This document shows, in pieces, positions 25,953 to 34,864 of a DNA stretch of 64,000 nt (positions are counted from its first letter, which is position 1; the number at the start of each line of letters is the position of its first letter). This DNA comes from JADHLJ01 sp038146985 (GTDB lineage: Bacteria; Pseudomonadota; Alphaproteobacteria; Thalassobaculales; Thalassobaculaceae), in contig JAYQSQ010000018.1 of NCBI GenBank assembly GCA_038146985.1, positions 62,001-126,000 on the forward strand. Direction: 5' to 3'. The notes below the pieces were generated by a model that saw nothing but the letters and a program-made list of their open reading frames with translations, was not told the DNA's origin and made no database searches. The position numbers were made by a program, and so were the translations under genes.

Positions 25953-27296
25953 CTAGTTGCCGGCAAAAAAACGGTTCTTTGGTCGCGCCAAGCCAAGATT
26001 TTCGCGCAGAGTCTTGCCTTCATACTCGGTGCGGAAGATGCCACGCCGCTGAAGCTCGGGAACGACCTTCTCGACGAAATCATCAAGCCCCGCCGGCAGG
26101 TAAGGGAACATGATGTTGAAGCCGTCACTGGCTTCTTCCTCCAGCCATTGCTGCATCTGGTCGGCGATCGTCTCCGGCGTGCCGACCATGGCGAGCCCCG
26201 AGAACCCGCCGAGCCGCTGGGCGAGTTGCCGGACCGTCAGGTTCTCCCGTTTCGCGAGGTTGATGGCGCGCTCGCGGCCGCTTTTCGAGGCGTTGCTTTC
26301 CGGAATCTCCGGGAGCGGCGCATCCGGGTCGAAGACCGACGCATCGTGGCCGAGCGCGATGGAAAGGGATGCAATCGCGCTGTCGTAATGCACCAGGCTG
26401 TCCAGCAACGCCCTTTTTTCGCGTGCTTCCGCGTCGCTCTCGCCGACGACGACCAGGCAGCCGGGCAGGATTTTAAGATGATCGCGGGGACGGCCGAGCT
26501 TGTCCATGCGACCCTTCAAGTCTTGAAACAGGGCCTTGCCGTCCTCGATCCGGGCCAGACCGGCGAACACCATCTCGGCGGTCTCGGCCGCGAGTTGCTT
26601 GCCGGCCTCCGACGCGCCGGCCTGCACGATCACCGGCCATCCCTGGGGCGGGCGGGAGATGTTGAGGGGCCCCCGGACCGACAGGAACTCGCCCTTGTGA
26701 TTGAGGGTGTGGAGCTTGTCGGGGTCGAAGAAGATGCCGGTTTCGGGGTCGCGAATGAAAGCGTCGTCGGCCCAGCTGTCCCAGAGCCCGGTGACTACGT
26801 CGAAATACTCGCGGGCCCGGCGGTAGCGCTCACCGTGCTCCATATGTTCTTCAAAGCCGAAATTAAGCGCCGCGTCCGGATTGGACGTGGTCACGAGGTT
26901 CCAGGCCGCGCGGCCGCCGCTGATGTGATCCAGGCTGGCGAACCGGCGGGCGATGACGTAAGGCGGCTCGAACGTCGTGGAAGCGGTTGCGATCAATCCC
27001 AGATGCTCGGTCATCATCGCTAACGCGGGCAATAGGGTCAGTGGGTCGAAAGACGTCACCGTGGCACTGCGTTTCAATGCTTCTATCGGCATATTCAGCA
27101 CCGCCAGGTGGTCGGCCATGAAGAACGCGTCGAACTTGCCGCGTTCCAGAGTTTGGGCGTACCGAACCAGGTGCTTGAGATTGAAGTTGGCGTCCGGAGT
27201 GCCCCCGGGGTAACGCCAGGCGGCGGTGTGGATGCTCACCGGGCGCATGAAAGCGCCAAGGCGGAGTTTTTTCGCGGAAGCTGTCATCGAAACCAT
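25953..27296 (-). CDS. LLM-class flavin monooxygenase, NtaA/SnaA/DszA/EmoA type
   Basis: The ~447-residue enzyme is an FMNH2-dependent monooxygenase of the nitrilotriacetate/EDTA monooxygenase branch. Marks are WRYPGGTPDANFNLKHL near residue 33, FDAFFMADHLAVLN near 60, the LIATASTTFEPPYVIARRFASLDH block near 110, GRAAWNLVTTSNPDAALNFG near 138 and PVIVQAGASEAGK near 230. Substrates in the family include chelators, dibenzothiophene sulfone and small sulfonates. It would need a separate flavin reductase, which is not nearby. Of several in-frame ATGs, 27296 has the best upstream GA-rich stretch; 27287 and 27383 are possible. Confidence 0.88.
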   Translation of the reverse strand: MVSMTASAKKLRLGAFMRPVSIHTAAWRYPGGTPDANFNLKHLVRYAQTLERGKFDAFFMADHLAVLNMPIEALKRSATVTSFDPLTLLPALAMMTEHLGLIATASTTFEPPYVIARRFASLDHISGGRAAWNLVTTSNPDAALNFGFEEHMEHGERYRRAREYFDVVTGLWDSWADDAFIRDPETGIFFDPDKLHTLNHKGEFLSVRGPLNISRPPQGWPVIVQAGASEAGKQLAAETAEMVFAGLARIEDGKALFQDLKGRMDKLGRPRDHLKILPGCLVVVGESDAEAREKRALLDSLVHYDSAIASLSIALGHDASVFDPDAPLPEIPESNASKSGRERAINLAKRENLTVRQLAQRLGGFSGLAMVGTPETIADQMQQWLEEEASDGFNIMFPYLPAGLDDFVEKVVPELQRRGIFRTEYEGKTLRENLGLARPKNRFFAGN

Positions 27297-27778
27297 GTTC
27301 TCGTTCGCGGAAACCGTCCGGATGGTGGCCCCGGGGCGGGATTCAAGCAACGGAAATTGAGGGTTTGGGCGGGTGGTCGCCATGACAAAATGATCTAAAT
27401 TTTGTATTTATCAACCTTAAATGCCAAGCTGATCACGCGGAGACTTGCGGCGTGAAACCGAAAAAAATGTTATTCCATGTCCTTATTATTGCCATAAAAT
27501 AAAAATCCGAGAAATCAATATTGAGATAAACGGCTGTTTCCTCGAAAATATTTATTGGAAACCTAAGTAAAAAAATTGGAAACGCGCACAACATCTATAT
27601 CGAGACGATAAAATAGATATCAGTGTAAATTTAAAAATAAGCCATGTAAACTTTTACCATCGTCGAAGGAAACTGCATCGGGGGTCGATAAATCTTGGCC
27701 TGGATTGCTGTAATTTTAAATAACTCGACAATGATCGATCAGCGCTCTAAAATTTGACAAACGCTTGAGTAGGGGAAA
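27297..27778. other. AT-rich intergenic region, no gene seen
   Basis: Up to ATG 27383 the strand still reads as a possible N-terminal extension of the monooxygenase. From ~27400 to 27778 the composition drops sharply in GC, with runs such as AAAAATAAGCC and many poly-A/T tracts. I see no coding frame or RNA gene. A short direct repeat, ATTGGAAAC, occurs at ~27553 and ~27578. It probably holds the divergent promoters of the monooxygenase and PAS genes. Confidence 0.5.
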
Positions 27779-28369
27779 ATGGACGACTCTGTCGCGTATT
27801 CGATGATCGATGGTGCCAATCTCGCGCGGGCCGCGCGGGTTGGACCACGCGTCGACGACATCCATAAACCCGTCGAGGGCTTCCGCCTGTCGCGGACGCA
27901 CTACCGTCTCAACGACATTCACAAATTCAAGGGCGTCGATCAGCTTCAGAAGCTCTTGGCGGCGTGGTACGCGAGCTTTCATGACGATTGGCTGCCGCGC
28001 GAGATCGATCCATGGACCCTGAAATCCATCGGATTGCTCGGCGATGTTCACATCGTGGACACGCGTGGACCGTCCTCCGATTCCTGGTGGTTTCGGCTGT
28101 ACGGTACCGGCTCCCGGTTCTACGGCGGGCGCGATTTTACCCGCGCCCGCATCGCAGAGTTCGACATCGGCACTTACGCGAACGCGACGAGGGACGACTA
28201 CTCATCGGTCGTCCACACCGCCATGCCGAAATTCCAGTTCCTCCACACCATGACCAAGCTGAGCGTGAGCAACCGGTACCGCTTGATTCTTCCGCTTTCA
28301 TCGGAAGGCGACTTGGTCGACAAGCTGCTCGTCGCGTGGACGTACACTCGCGTTCATCCAATTGAGTGA
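27779..28369 (+). CDS. PAS domain-containing protein (PAS_5-like)
   Basis: The 196-residue protein resembles the alphaproteobacterial PAS_5 family. A YASFHDDWLPREIDPWTLKS segment (near residues 63-82) leads into GDVHIVDT, then a beta-rich WWFRLYGTGSRFYGGRDFTRARIAEFDI core and a C-terminal NRYRLILPLSSEGDLVDKLL. Such stand-alone PAS proteins are thought to sense or signal, but their partners are unknown. ATG 27779 has AGGGG upstream. Its 3' end overlaps the convergent acetyltransferase-like gene by 72 bp. It lies in a low-GC patch. Confidence 0.7.
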   Translation: MDDSVAYSMIDGANLARAARVGPRVDDIHKPVEGFRLSRTHYRLNDIHKFKGVDQLQKLLAAWYASFHDDWLPREIDPWTLKSIGLLGDVHIVDTRGPSSDSWWFRLYGTGSRFYGGRDFTRARIAEFDIGTYANATRDDYSSVVHTAMPKFQFLHTMTKLSVSNRYRLILPLSSEGDLVDKLLVAWTYTRVHPIE

Positions 28370-29038
28370 CGCCGCCACCCATTCGTCCCTCGAATCCCAG
28401 GGCAGATAGAGCTTTTCGGCCTTTTTCGTGACCGGGAAATAGCCGTCCACGGCAAGTTCGCAGTTCGAGTAGCCATAGGCCTTGACCGGAACCTTGGCGT
28501 CGCCGAGGGCGCCGAACACGAAGCCGCAATGCCAATCCGCCTGGAAGCGCCTTTCGGCGGCGGCCCGCGCCATGCGCGGTATCAAATGCGCAAGGCCCAA
28601 CCCCCTCACGCTGGGATGCAGCCACAACCCGCCGTGGAACGCGACACGGTCGGCAATATGCGGGACATGGGACGGGAGCAGCAGGGTCATCGGTTCGGTC
28701 TCCGAATCAACTCGGTTTCCGAGCCATAGCGAGCATGTGCTGATGTCGTCGCGGAAATCGTCGGTATTGACCAGCTTCGAAGCGACGCAGCCGACGACCG
28801 AGCCGACGTCGTCGGTGATCGCGCTCCAGAACGAATTGTCTCTGTTCAGGTCGCAATAATCCGGATCGAAGGCCGGATTGACGATGGTGGCACCGTCGGC
28901 GGCACGCATGATCGCGCCCCAGTCGCGGATATCCTCGCCGATCTGAACAAACAGGTTCCGTCCTTCGAGAAACATCGCGATGCTTTGGTTTATCTGCGTG
29001 GCAAGCCGGGCCTCGCTGCCGGTTCTGCGCGTCGTCAT
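28298..29038 (-). CDS. GNAT-like protein of unknown substrate
   Basis: The 246-residue protein has no firm family name. A region with GLWLHPSVRGLGLAHLIPRM (near residues 136-155) carries the R-G-x-G-x-L pattern of the acetyl-CoA loop of GNAT enzymes, and NPAFDPDYCDLNRDNSFWSA (near 53-72) resembles the N-terminal part of GNAT-like proteins in alphaproteobacteria. ATG 29038 has GGGGAG 8 nt upstream. The last 24 codons overlap the 3' end of the PAS gene on the other strand. Confidence 0.55.
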   Translation of the reverse strand: MTTRRTGSEARLATQINQSIAMFLEGRNLFVQIGEDIRDWGAIMRAADGATIVNPAFDPDYCDLNRDNSFWSAITDDVGSVVGCVASKLVNTDDFRDDISTCSLWLGNRVDSETEPMTLLLPSHVPHIADRVAFHGGLWLHPSVRGLGLAHLIPRMARAAAERRFQADWHCGFVFGALGDAKVPVKAYGYSNCELAVDGYFPVTKKAEKLYLPWDSRDEWVAASLNWMNASVRPRDEQLVDQVAFR

Positions 29039-29449
29039 AAGTGTTCTCCCCAGGTTGACAAACTGACCACGACCATTCCTGGGTTCCGTGTAAACATAAC
29101 AAGGAACGAATCCGAAGAACTGCAAAATTTCAAAACCAGCGGGATCTATTTCGTATATTTATATAAATTTTTTAGAAAAATCGTTTCGTCGCCGGGAGAA
29201 GGGCAGTGATTATCGGGGCCATAGTCTGGATCATTATTTCACAAAGAATGAGGATGGCTTCCATTATTTTATAATAATTATAGAACGTTGTTGTGTGTAA
29301 CCATATACGCTGCGACGACTTTGAGGTTAAGATCCGGGAAATACTGCGATTTTCCGCATATCTGGTGAATTCAGATAAATCGGATTTCCATTAGGGATGA
29401 TGTGTTCCATGCACTGGTCCCGTGTTAACTTGGAGCCAGGTTGGCTTGG
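29039..29449. other. AT-rich divergent intergenic region
   Basis: This 411-bp stretch separates the acetyltransferase-like gene from the deaminase-like gene, which point away from each other. Composition is strongly AT-rich between ~29100 and 29320, for instance TATTTATATAAATTTTTTAG near 29155. I see no coding sequence. Both promoters should be here, but I cannot assign boxes with confidence. Confidence 0.5.
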
Positions 29450-30052
29450 ATGGGATCGAAAGTCTCCATGGCGCGCGCTGATCTTACGATTGCGGCACGG
29501 TTTCTTGATGTAATCGAAAATGACGTTCTGGCTTTGACCGAGGTCGGGGTCGCCGGCGGCAACAAGGTCTTTGGTGCCGCGATATTGAGAAAATCGGATC
29601 TGTCGTTGGTCGTGGCCGGTACCAATAGCGAAGTCGAGAACCCGCTTTTTCATGGCGAGATCGCGACACTAAACGCCTTTTACAAAATCGACACGCAAGG
29701 CCGGCCGAAGACAGCCGATTGCCTGTTTCTGTCGACGCATGAACCGTGTTCACTTTGCCTGTCGGCGATCACTTGGGCCGGTTTCGACAATTTTTTCTAT
29801 CTGTTCGGTTACGAGACCACCCGGGACGTTTTCAAGATCCCTCACGATTTGCGGATTCTGAGTGAAGTGTTTCGGATCGAAAACGGGGGCTACGCGCGCC
29901 GGAACGCGTTCTGGACCGCGCGGAGTATCGGCGAGTTGGCCGGCGATGATCCGGTGCTCGGCAAGCGCATGACGGCGATACGGGCGCGCTATGACGCGCT
30001 TTCGGCGGTCTATCAGGCGTCGAAGGTCGGCAGCGACATCCCGCTTAACTGA
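29450..30052 (+). CDS. Cytidine/deoxycytidylate deaminase-like protein
   Basis: The 200-residue protein carries the zinc-deaminase signature: HGEIATLNAFY near residue 71 (His ligand and catalytic Glu) and HEPCSLCLSAITWAGF near 101 (two Cys ligands). This places it in the CDA superfamily, close to nucleoside or guanine deaminase-like proteins. The substrate is uncertain; the FLSTHEPCSLC spacing is typical of nucleobase deaminases. ATG 29450 follows an AGG; ATG 29468 is an alternative. It overlaps the convergent aminotransferase by 8 bp. Confidence 0.8.
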   Translation: MGSKVSMARADLTIAARFLDVIENDVLALTEVGVAGGNKVFGAAILRKSDLSLVVAGTNSEVENPLFHGEIATLNAFYKIDTQGRPKTADCLFLSTHEPCSLCLSAITWAGFDNFFYLFGYETTRDVFKIPHDLRILSEVFRIENGGYARRNAFWTARSIGELAGDDPVLGKRMTAIRARYDALSAVYQASKVGSDIPLN

Positions 30053-31274
30053 CCAAACGGGCCAGCGCGGCGATTCCGTTGCTGATCTGCGCCTCGTTCG
30101 CGAGAGAAAAACTGAACCGCGCCGTGTTGCCGCCCGATCCATCCGCATGAAAGGCGCGGCCCGGAACGAAAGCCACCTTGGCCTCTTTCACCGCGCGCTC
30201 CAGGAGAGCTTTGGTATCGACGCCATCGGGAAAAGTCACCCAGACGAACAGGCCGCCCATCGGCTGGGTCCAGGTGACGCCTTCGGGCATGAACCGGGTG
30301 AGTGCCTCGAGCATCCGATCGCGGCGTTGCCGGTAGCGTTTGCGGGCCTCGTCGATGCTGGCTTCAAGCACGGTTGCCGCGAGGCGGTGAATGATCATCT
30401 GGTTAAGCGGCGGGCTGTTCAGGTCCGAGGCCTGTTTGACTAGGACCAGACGCGAGATGAGCGCCCTGGACGCACAAATCCATCCGACCCGGAGACCCGG
30501 GCTCAAGGTCTTGGAAAAGGTGCCGCAATAGATCGTCCGCGAGCTGTCCAGGCTGCCGCTTCGCGCGACGTCCAAGGCCAGGATCGGCGGGACCGTCTCC
30601 CCCTCGTATCGCAATGCCGTATAGGCCGCGTCCTCGATCACAGCGATGTCGAGTTCGGCGGCCAGATCCAGGACCCGTTCGCGCGCCGCCAGGCTCATCG
30701 TCGCGCCGGTTGGATTGGCGAAATCCGGTACCATGTAGGCGAACTTTACGCGCGTGTCCGAACCTGCCTCGGCTGCGGCGTCGGCATAGCCACGGGCGCT
30801 GCGGTTGGCGCCTTCGGGATCCAGCCGGTCATAGCGCGGCTCGTACGCGTTGAAGGCCTGCAGCGCGCCGAGATAGGTCGGCCAGCGGACGAGGGCGGTA
30901 TCCCCCGGGCTCAAGAGCAGGCGGCCGAGAAAGTCCAAGGCTTGCTGGGAGCCCGAGGTGATCAGAATGTTGTCCGCATCACACGGCACCCCGAGGCCGG
31001 TCATGTGCCCGGCGATCCAGGACCTTAAGCCGGGATCGCCCTCACTGACGGCATACTGCAAAGCCGCGCGGGACAATTTCGCATCGGACATGATCGCGGC
31101 GGCGGCTTCCCGCGCCGCCTGCTCGGGAAACAGCGCCGGGTCCGGAATGCCGCCGGCGAAAGAGATGATATCGGGCTGATCCAGCAGCTTCAAAAGCTCG
31201 CGGATCTCCGAGCCGCTCATGCGCTCTGCGCGCCGGGCGTATCGCGGTTCCCATGGAGCGGAGCGTTCGTTCAT
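30045..31274 (-). CDS. PLP-dependent class I/II aminotransferase (LysN/MocR-type)
   Basis: The 409-residue fold-type I enzyme has the 2-aminoadipate/MocR C-domain pattern: ISFAGGIPDPALFP near residue 37, ITSGSQQALDFLGRLLLSPGD near 105, the MVPDFANPTGATMSLAARE Asn/Asp region near 180, IEDAAYTALRYEG near 215 and TIYCGTFSKTLSPGLRVGW near 246 with the PLP Lys. There is no GntR N-terminal domain. Members transaminate 2-aminoadipate, branched or aromatic amino acids. The start is preceded by GAGAG. Substrate unknown. Confidence 0.9.
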   Translation of the reverse strand: MNERSAPWEPRYARRAERMSGSEIRELLKLLDQPDIISFAGGIPDPALFPEQAAREAAAAIMSDAKLSRAALQYAVSEGDPGLRSWIAGHMTGLGVPCDADNILITSGSQQALDFLGRLLLSPGDTALVRWPTYLGALQAFNAYEPRYDRLDPEGANRSARGYADAAAEAGSDTRVKFAYMVPDFANPTGATMSLAARERVLDLAAELDIAVIEDAAYTALRYEGETVPPILALDVARSGSLDSSRTIYCGTFSKTLSPGLRVGWICASRALISRLVLVKQASDLNSPPLNQMIIHRLAATVLEASIDEARKRYRQRRDRMLEALTRFMPEGVTWTQPMGGLFVWVTFPDGVDTKALLERAVKEAKVAFVPGRAFHADGSGGNTARFSFSLANEAQISNGIAALARLVS

Positions 31275-31467
31275 GACACACTCTCAAGTGCACTTTGTTC
31301 GCGTGATTATTAAGTCAGTAATACTGTCCTATTGTCAAGAGTTGACCTTGTGCCACCGTTGAAATCCATAGGCTGAGAATTGACCGCGTGGACGCGCCGT
31401 GATCAGAGTGCCGAATGATCGCCAGACCAATAGATAGCGCGGCGAGAACATTTGGAAAAAGGTGGGA

Positions 31468-32394
31468 ATGAACCGCGACTTACCCCCTCCTCGGATCCCT
31501 GCCGGTCATATGTTTTTTTTCGGCATCGGCTATACGGCGGAACGGCTGGCCGCAAGGCTCCTTGCGCACGGCTGGCGCCTGTCCGGAACGGTCCGGGATG
31601 TGGGCAAGCAGGGGGCGCTGAAGGCGCGGGGAATCGATGCACATTTGTTTGGGCCGGGTATGCCGCTCGAAGATCCCGCCGGTGCGTTGCGGCAGGTCAC
31701 CCATGTCGTTTCCTCAATCCCGCCGTCCCGGGACGGGGACCCGGTGCTCCAGGCGCTCGCGGAAGAGTTACGATCGGCGGCGTCGCTGCGCTGGGCCGGT
31801 TACCTGTCGACGCCCGCCGTCTATGGCGACCGTCAAGGCGCGCTGGTCCGGGAAAGCGACACGCCCAATCCGGGCTCGGATCGTGGCCACCGACGCCTCG
31901 CCGCCGAGCGAGCCTGGATCGACGTTTTTGGGAACACCGATGTTGCGGTCCAGATCTTCAGGCTCTCGGGCATCTATGGACCGGGGGACCGGAACGCGAT
32001 CGCCCAGGTCCGGGCGGGGTCGGCCCGGATCATCGACAAGCCCGGACAGGTCTTCAATCGCATCCATGTGGACGATATCGGCTCGATTCTGCTGGCTTCC
32101 ATGGCCCGGCCCGACCCCGGCAGGGTTTACAACGTCGCCGATAGAGAGGCTTGCCCGAGCGGCGATGTGATCCGTTTCGCTTGCACCCTTCTCAACATGG
32201 AACCGCCCGACCCGGTGCCGTTCGAAGCCGCCGACCTGTCGGCCATGGCCCGTTCGTTCTACGCGGAATGCAAGCGCCTCGACACGCGTCGCCTTGCCGA
32301 TGAGTTGGGGGTCGAGCTGGCTTTTCCGACCTATCGCGAGGGGCTTGCCGCGATCCTGGAGGACATGGCCGGCGGCGGTTCCAGCAGCACTTGA
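31468..32394 (+). CDS. NAD(P)-dependent epimerase/reductase-like SDR protein
   Basis: The 308-residue protein has a Rossmann N-terminus (FFFGIGYTAERLAARLLAHG near residues 17-36), a GTVRD motif for cofactor selectivity, VVSSIPPSRDGDP near 80, GYLSTPAVYGDRQGALV near 112 replacing the usual SxxxYG active site region, and a RLSGIYGPGDRNAI strand. This resembles the YeeZ/atypical extended SDR group, often annotated as SDR family oxidoreductase. ATG 31468 follows AAAGGTGGG. The gene ends just before the cyclase gene. Substrate unknown. Confidence 0.85.
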   Translation: MNRDLPPPRIPAGHMFFFGIGYTAERLAARLLAHGWRLSGTVRDVGKQGALKARGIDAHLFGPGMPLEDPAGALRQVTHVVSSIPPSRDGDPVLQALAEELRSAASLRWAGYLSTPAVYGDRQGALVRESDTPNPGSDRGHRRLAAERAWIDVFGNTDVAVQIFRLSGIYGPGDRNAIAQVRAGSARIIDKPGQVFNRIHVDDIGSILLASMARPDPGRVYNVADREACPSGDVIRFACTLLNMEPPDPVPFEAADLSAMARSFYAECKRLDTRRLADELGVELAFPTYREGLAAILEDMAGGGSSST

Positions 32395-32426
32395 TCGACG
32401 CCGTCCCAGATCTTACTTGTGGACCC

Positions 32427-33656
32427 ATGCCGACCGTCCTTTGCGAATGCCCCTATACCTCTTTGATCTCGGAGCCGACCGCCCTTTCGGCCGCGGATGC
32501 GGCTTGGGTGGCGGAGCTTCGTGACTGGCTGATCGACGAGGGAGCGCGCTCGCGCAGCGTCGGTGCGATCTGGCAGCGTTTCTGCGACACGCTGTTCGCG
32601 AAAGGCGTTCCGATCGCCCGGGCGGCGACACAGATCCGCGCCATGCACTCGATCACCGCGGGCGTCCAGCGGCTTTGGACGCCGGGCCACATGGTGCGCC
32701 AGCGCGACTGGGTCTACTCCAACGATCAGACGGCTTATCTGCGCAGTCCGGTGCGTACCGTGCATGAGACGAAACGGTGGCTGCGCAGCAGGCTGACCGC
32801 CGAGACGGCCGCGGAATACGAGATCCTGCAGGAGCTGTTCGATGAGGGCATGACGGACTATGTCTGCATCCCGCTCGAGTTCACCAACGGCACGCCGAAC
32901 ATCGTCAGCTACGCGACCCGGCATGCCGACGGGTTTTCCAATCGGGATATCGTCATCATGGCGATGTTGCTGCCGACATTGCGCACGGTCCTCGAGCTCA
33001 TGACCTATCACCGGATGATCGAGGACGTGACCCGTACCTATCTCGGACGGGCGCCGGGCCGGCGGGTGGTGAACGGGGACGTGCACCGGGGCGAGGTTTC
33101 CTCAATGGATGCCGCGATCCTGATCTCCGACATGCGTGATTTCACCATGATGTCGGATCTCGCCGTCGACCGCGACACCGTCCGGATGCTGAACGCTTAT
33201 TACGATTGCGTGATCCCGGCGGTCGAGCAGGCGGGCGGCGAGGTGTTGAAATTCATGGGTGACGGGATCCTCGCCGTTTTCGAGGATAGCGAGGACGCGA
33301 TCGGTTTCGGCCAGGGATGCAATACCGCGCTGCGGGCGGCCCGCCGGGCGCTGGGCGGGGTCGACCGGTACAACAGCGCGAATCGGGATTCCAACCACGC
33401 AATGCGGATCGGTATCGCCCTGCATTACGGGTCCGTCGCGCATGGCAATGTCGGTTCCGGCGAACGGCTCGACTTCACGGTGATCGGCAAGGACGTGAAC
33501 CTGGCGAGCCGGATCGCGTCCAAATGCAAGGATCTGGACCGGCCACTGCTGATGTCGGCGCCGTTCGCGGACCGGGTCCGCTCTGCGGTGCACGAACTCG
33601 GCGCCTTCGAGCTCAGAGGCGTCACCGAATGGCAGACGCTTTACGGCGTTGAATAG
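32427..33656 (+). CDS. Adenylate/guanylate cyclase domain protein (class III)
   Basis: The 409-residue protein has an N-terminal ~215-residue region without membrane helices, then a class III nucleotide cyclase domain: AAILISDMRDFTMMSDL near residue 228 (first metal Asp), KFMGDGILAVF near 275 (second metal Asp), and DFTVIGKDVNLASRIASKCK near 350. It should make cAMP or cGMP in the cytoplasm. The N-terminal part resembles the sensor region common before such domains in alphaproteobacteria. ATG 32427 was preferred over a TTG overlapping the previous stop. It is co-directional with the SDR gene (33 bp apart). Confidence 0.88.
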   Translation: MPTVLCECPYTSLISEPTALSAADAAWVAELRDWLIDEGARSRSVGAIWQRFCDTLFAKGVPIARAATQIRAMHSITAGVQRLWTPGHMVRQRDWVYSNDQTAYLRSPVRTVHETKRWLRSRLTAETAAEYEILQELFDEGMTDYVCIPLEFTNGTPNIVSYATRHADGFSNRDIVIMAMLLPTLRTVLELMTYHRMIEDVTRTYLGRAPGRRVVNGDVHRGEVSSMDAAILISDMRDFTMMSDLAVDRDTVRMLNAYYDCVIPAVEQAGGEVLKFMGDGILAVFEDSEDAIGFGQGCNTALRAARRALGGVDRYNSANRDSNHAMRIGIALHYGSVAHGNVGSGERLDFTVIGKDVNLASRIASKCKDLDRPLLMSAPFADRVRSAVHELGAFELRGVTEWQTLYGVE

Positions 33657-33674
33657 GGTCCTAGCAACGGGCTC

Positions 33675-34316
33675 TCAGAACTCTATGCCTGCCTGGGCCT
33701 TGAAACCGGACCGGAACGGGTGCTTGACCATGGTCATCTCCGTCACCAGATCGGCGGCCTCGATCAGCGATTCCTTGGCGTTGCGGCCGGTGACGATGAC
33801 ATGCACGTCGGGACGTTTGTTCTTGAGGGTCTCGACCACCTCGTCGATCGGCAGATAGTCGTAGCGCAGCACGATGTTCAGCTCATCCATCAGAACCATG
33901 CCGTAGCTCGGATCGGCCATCATCGCCTTGGCCTGCTCCCAGGCCGAGCGGGCCGCCGCGATGTCGCGGTTCAGGTCCTGGGTATCCCAGGTGAAACCTT
34001 CGCCCATGGTGTTGATGGTCACCTGGTCGCCGAACGCCTCCAGCACCTTGCGCTCGCCGGTCTCCCACTTGCCTTTGACGAACTGCACCACGCCGACCCG
34101 CATGCCATGCCCGATGGCGCGGCAGACCATGCCGAAGGCGGCGGTGGATTTTCCCTTGCCCTTGCCGGTATGGACGATCAGCAGGCCGCCGGTCTTGTTC
34201 TTGGTGGCCATGATCTTGTTCCGGGCGGCCTTTTTCTTGGCCATCTTCTCGGCATGCCGCTCTGCCCGCTCCGGGGCGATGGCACCGGGGGCCGGGGCGG
34301 CGGTATCGTCTGACAT
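33675..34316 (-). CDS. cobO: Cob(I)yrinic acid a,c-diamide adenosyltransferase
   Basis: The 213-residue enzyme adenosylates corrinoids in cobalamin synthesis or salvage. It has a charged N-terminus, then LLIVHTGKGKGKSTAAFGM near residue 46 (P-loop), VQFVKGKWETGER near 75, ITVNTMGEG-like VTINTMGEGFTWDTQD near 95, YGMVLMDELNIVLRYDYL near 134 and HVIVTGRNAKESLIEAADLVTEM near 163. ATG 34316 has GGAG 6 nt upstream. Its product would supply adenosylcobalamin for the NrdJ reductase encoded at 5.1-7.5 kb. It is divergent from the metallopeptidase gene. Confidence 0.95.
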   Translation of the reverse strand: MSDDTAAPAPGAIAPERAERHAEKMAKKKAARNKIMATKNKTGGLLIVHTGKGKGKSTAAFGMVCRAIGHGMRVGVVQFVKGKWETGERKVLEAFGDQVTINTMGEGFTWDTQDLNRDIAAARSAWEQAKAMMADPSYGMVLMDELNIVLRYDYLPIDEVVETLKNKRPDVHVIVTGRNAKESLIEAADLVTEMTMVKHPFRSGFKAQAGIEF

Positions 34317-34385
34317 CGGTATCTCCAGCCGTCGAGGGAACGGCTCAGTGTTCCACATGCCCGCTTCAGAGGCTATCTAGTAGAA

Positions 34386-34793
34386 ATGGCCGAACCGATC
34401 ACGCCCCCGACCCTGGATCAGATCGAAGCCATGGCACGAGAGGCCATGGAGGCGATCCCGGCGGCCCTGCGCGAGAGGACGCAGGGGATCGCCTTTACGA
34501 TAGAGGAGTTTCCCAGCGACGAGATCCTCGACGAGATGGGCCTGGAGAGTCCCTTCGATATTCTTGGTTTCTATTCCGGCGTTCCGTTCGGCGAGTCTCA
34601 ACTCGCGGGCCCGCCGGCAGACCTGGACCGCATATATCTTTATCGCCGCCCGATCCTGGATTACTGGTGCGAGACCGGAGAAGACCTTGTCGAAGTGGTC
34701 CGTCATGTCCTGGTGCACGAGATCGGCCACCACTTCGGATTCTCTGACGAGGATATGGAGCGGATCGAGGCCGAGGACGCGGCCCTCGATTGA
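34386..34793 (+). CDS. Metallopeptidase family protein (zincin-like, DUF1025)
   Basis: The 135-residue protein has the zincin motif VLVHEIGHHFGFSDEDM near residues 108-124 (HExxH plus a third His/Asp). Around it are the family blocks FTIEEFPSDEILDEMG and LGFYSGVPF. It belongs to the DUF1025/possible acetate-related zincin family of unknown physiological role. There is no signal peptide. It is divergent from cobO, with a 69-bp gap, and followed by a phosphatase gene. Confidence 0.9.
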   Translation: MAEPITPPTLDQIEAMAREAMEAIPAALRERTQGIAFTIEEFPSDEILDEMGLESPFDILGFYSGVPFGESQLAGPPADLDRIYLYRRPILDYWCETGEDLVEVVRHVLVHEIGHHFGFSDEDMERIEAEDAALD

Positions 34794-34864
34794 GGCCGGC
34801 GGCGAAACCTTCTAGCCTCATTCTCCACGTCCGACTCTAGGCCCCAAAGCGAACCGCGCCCGCC

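Noticed and set aside
25464..27023. A 519-codon plus-strand frame over queF and the monooxygenase
   Set aside because: It spans two unrelated minus-strand genes and the boundary between them, so it can only be an antisense shadow.
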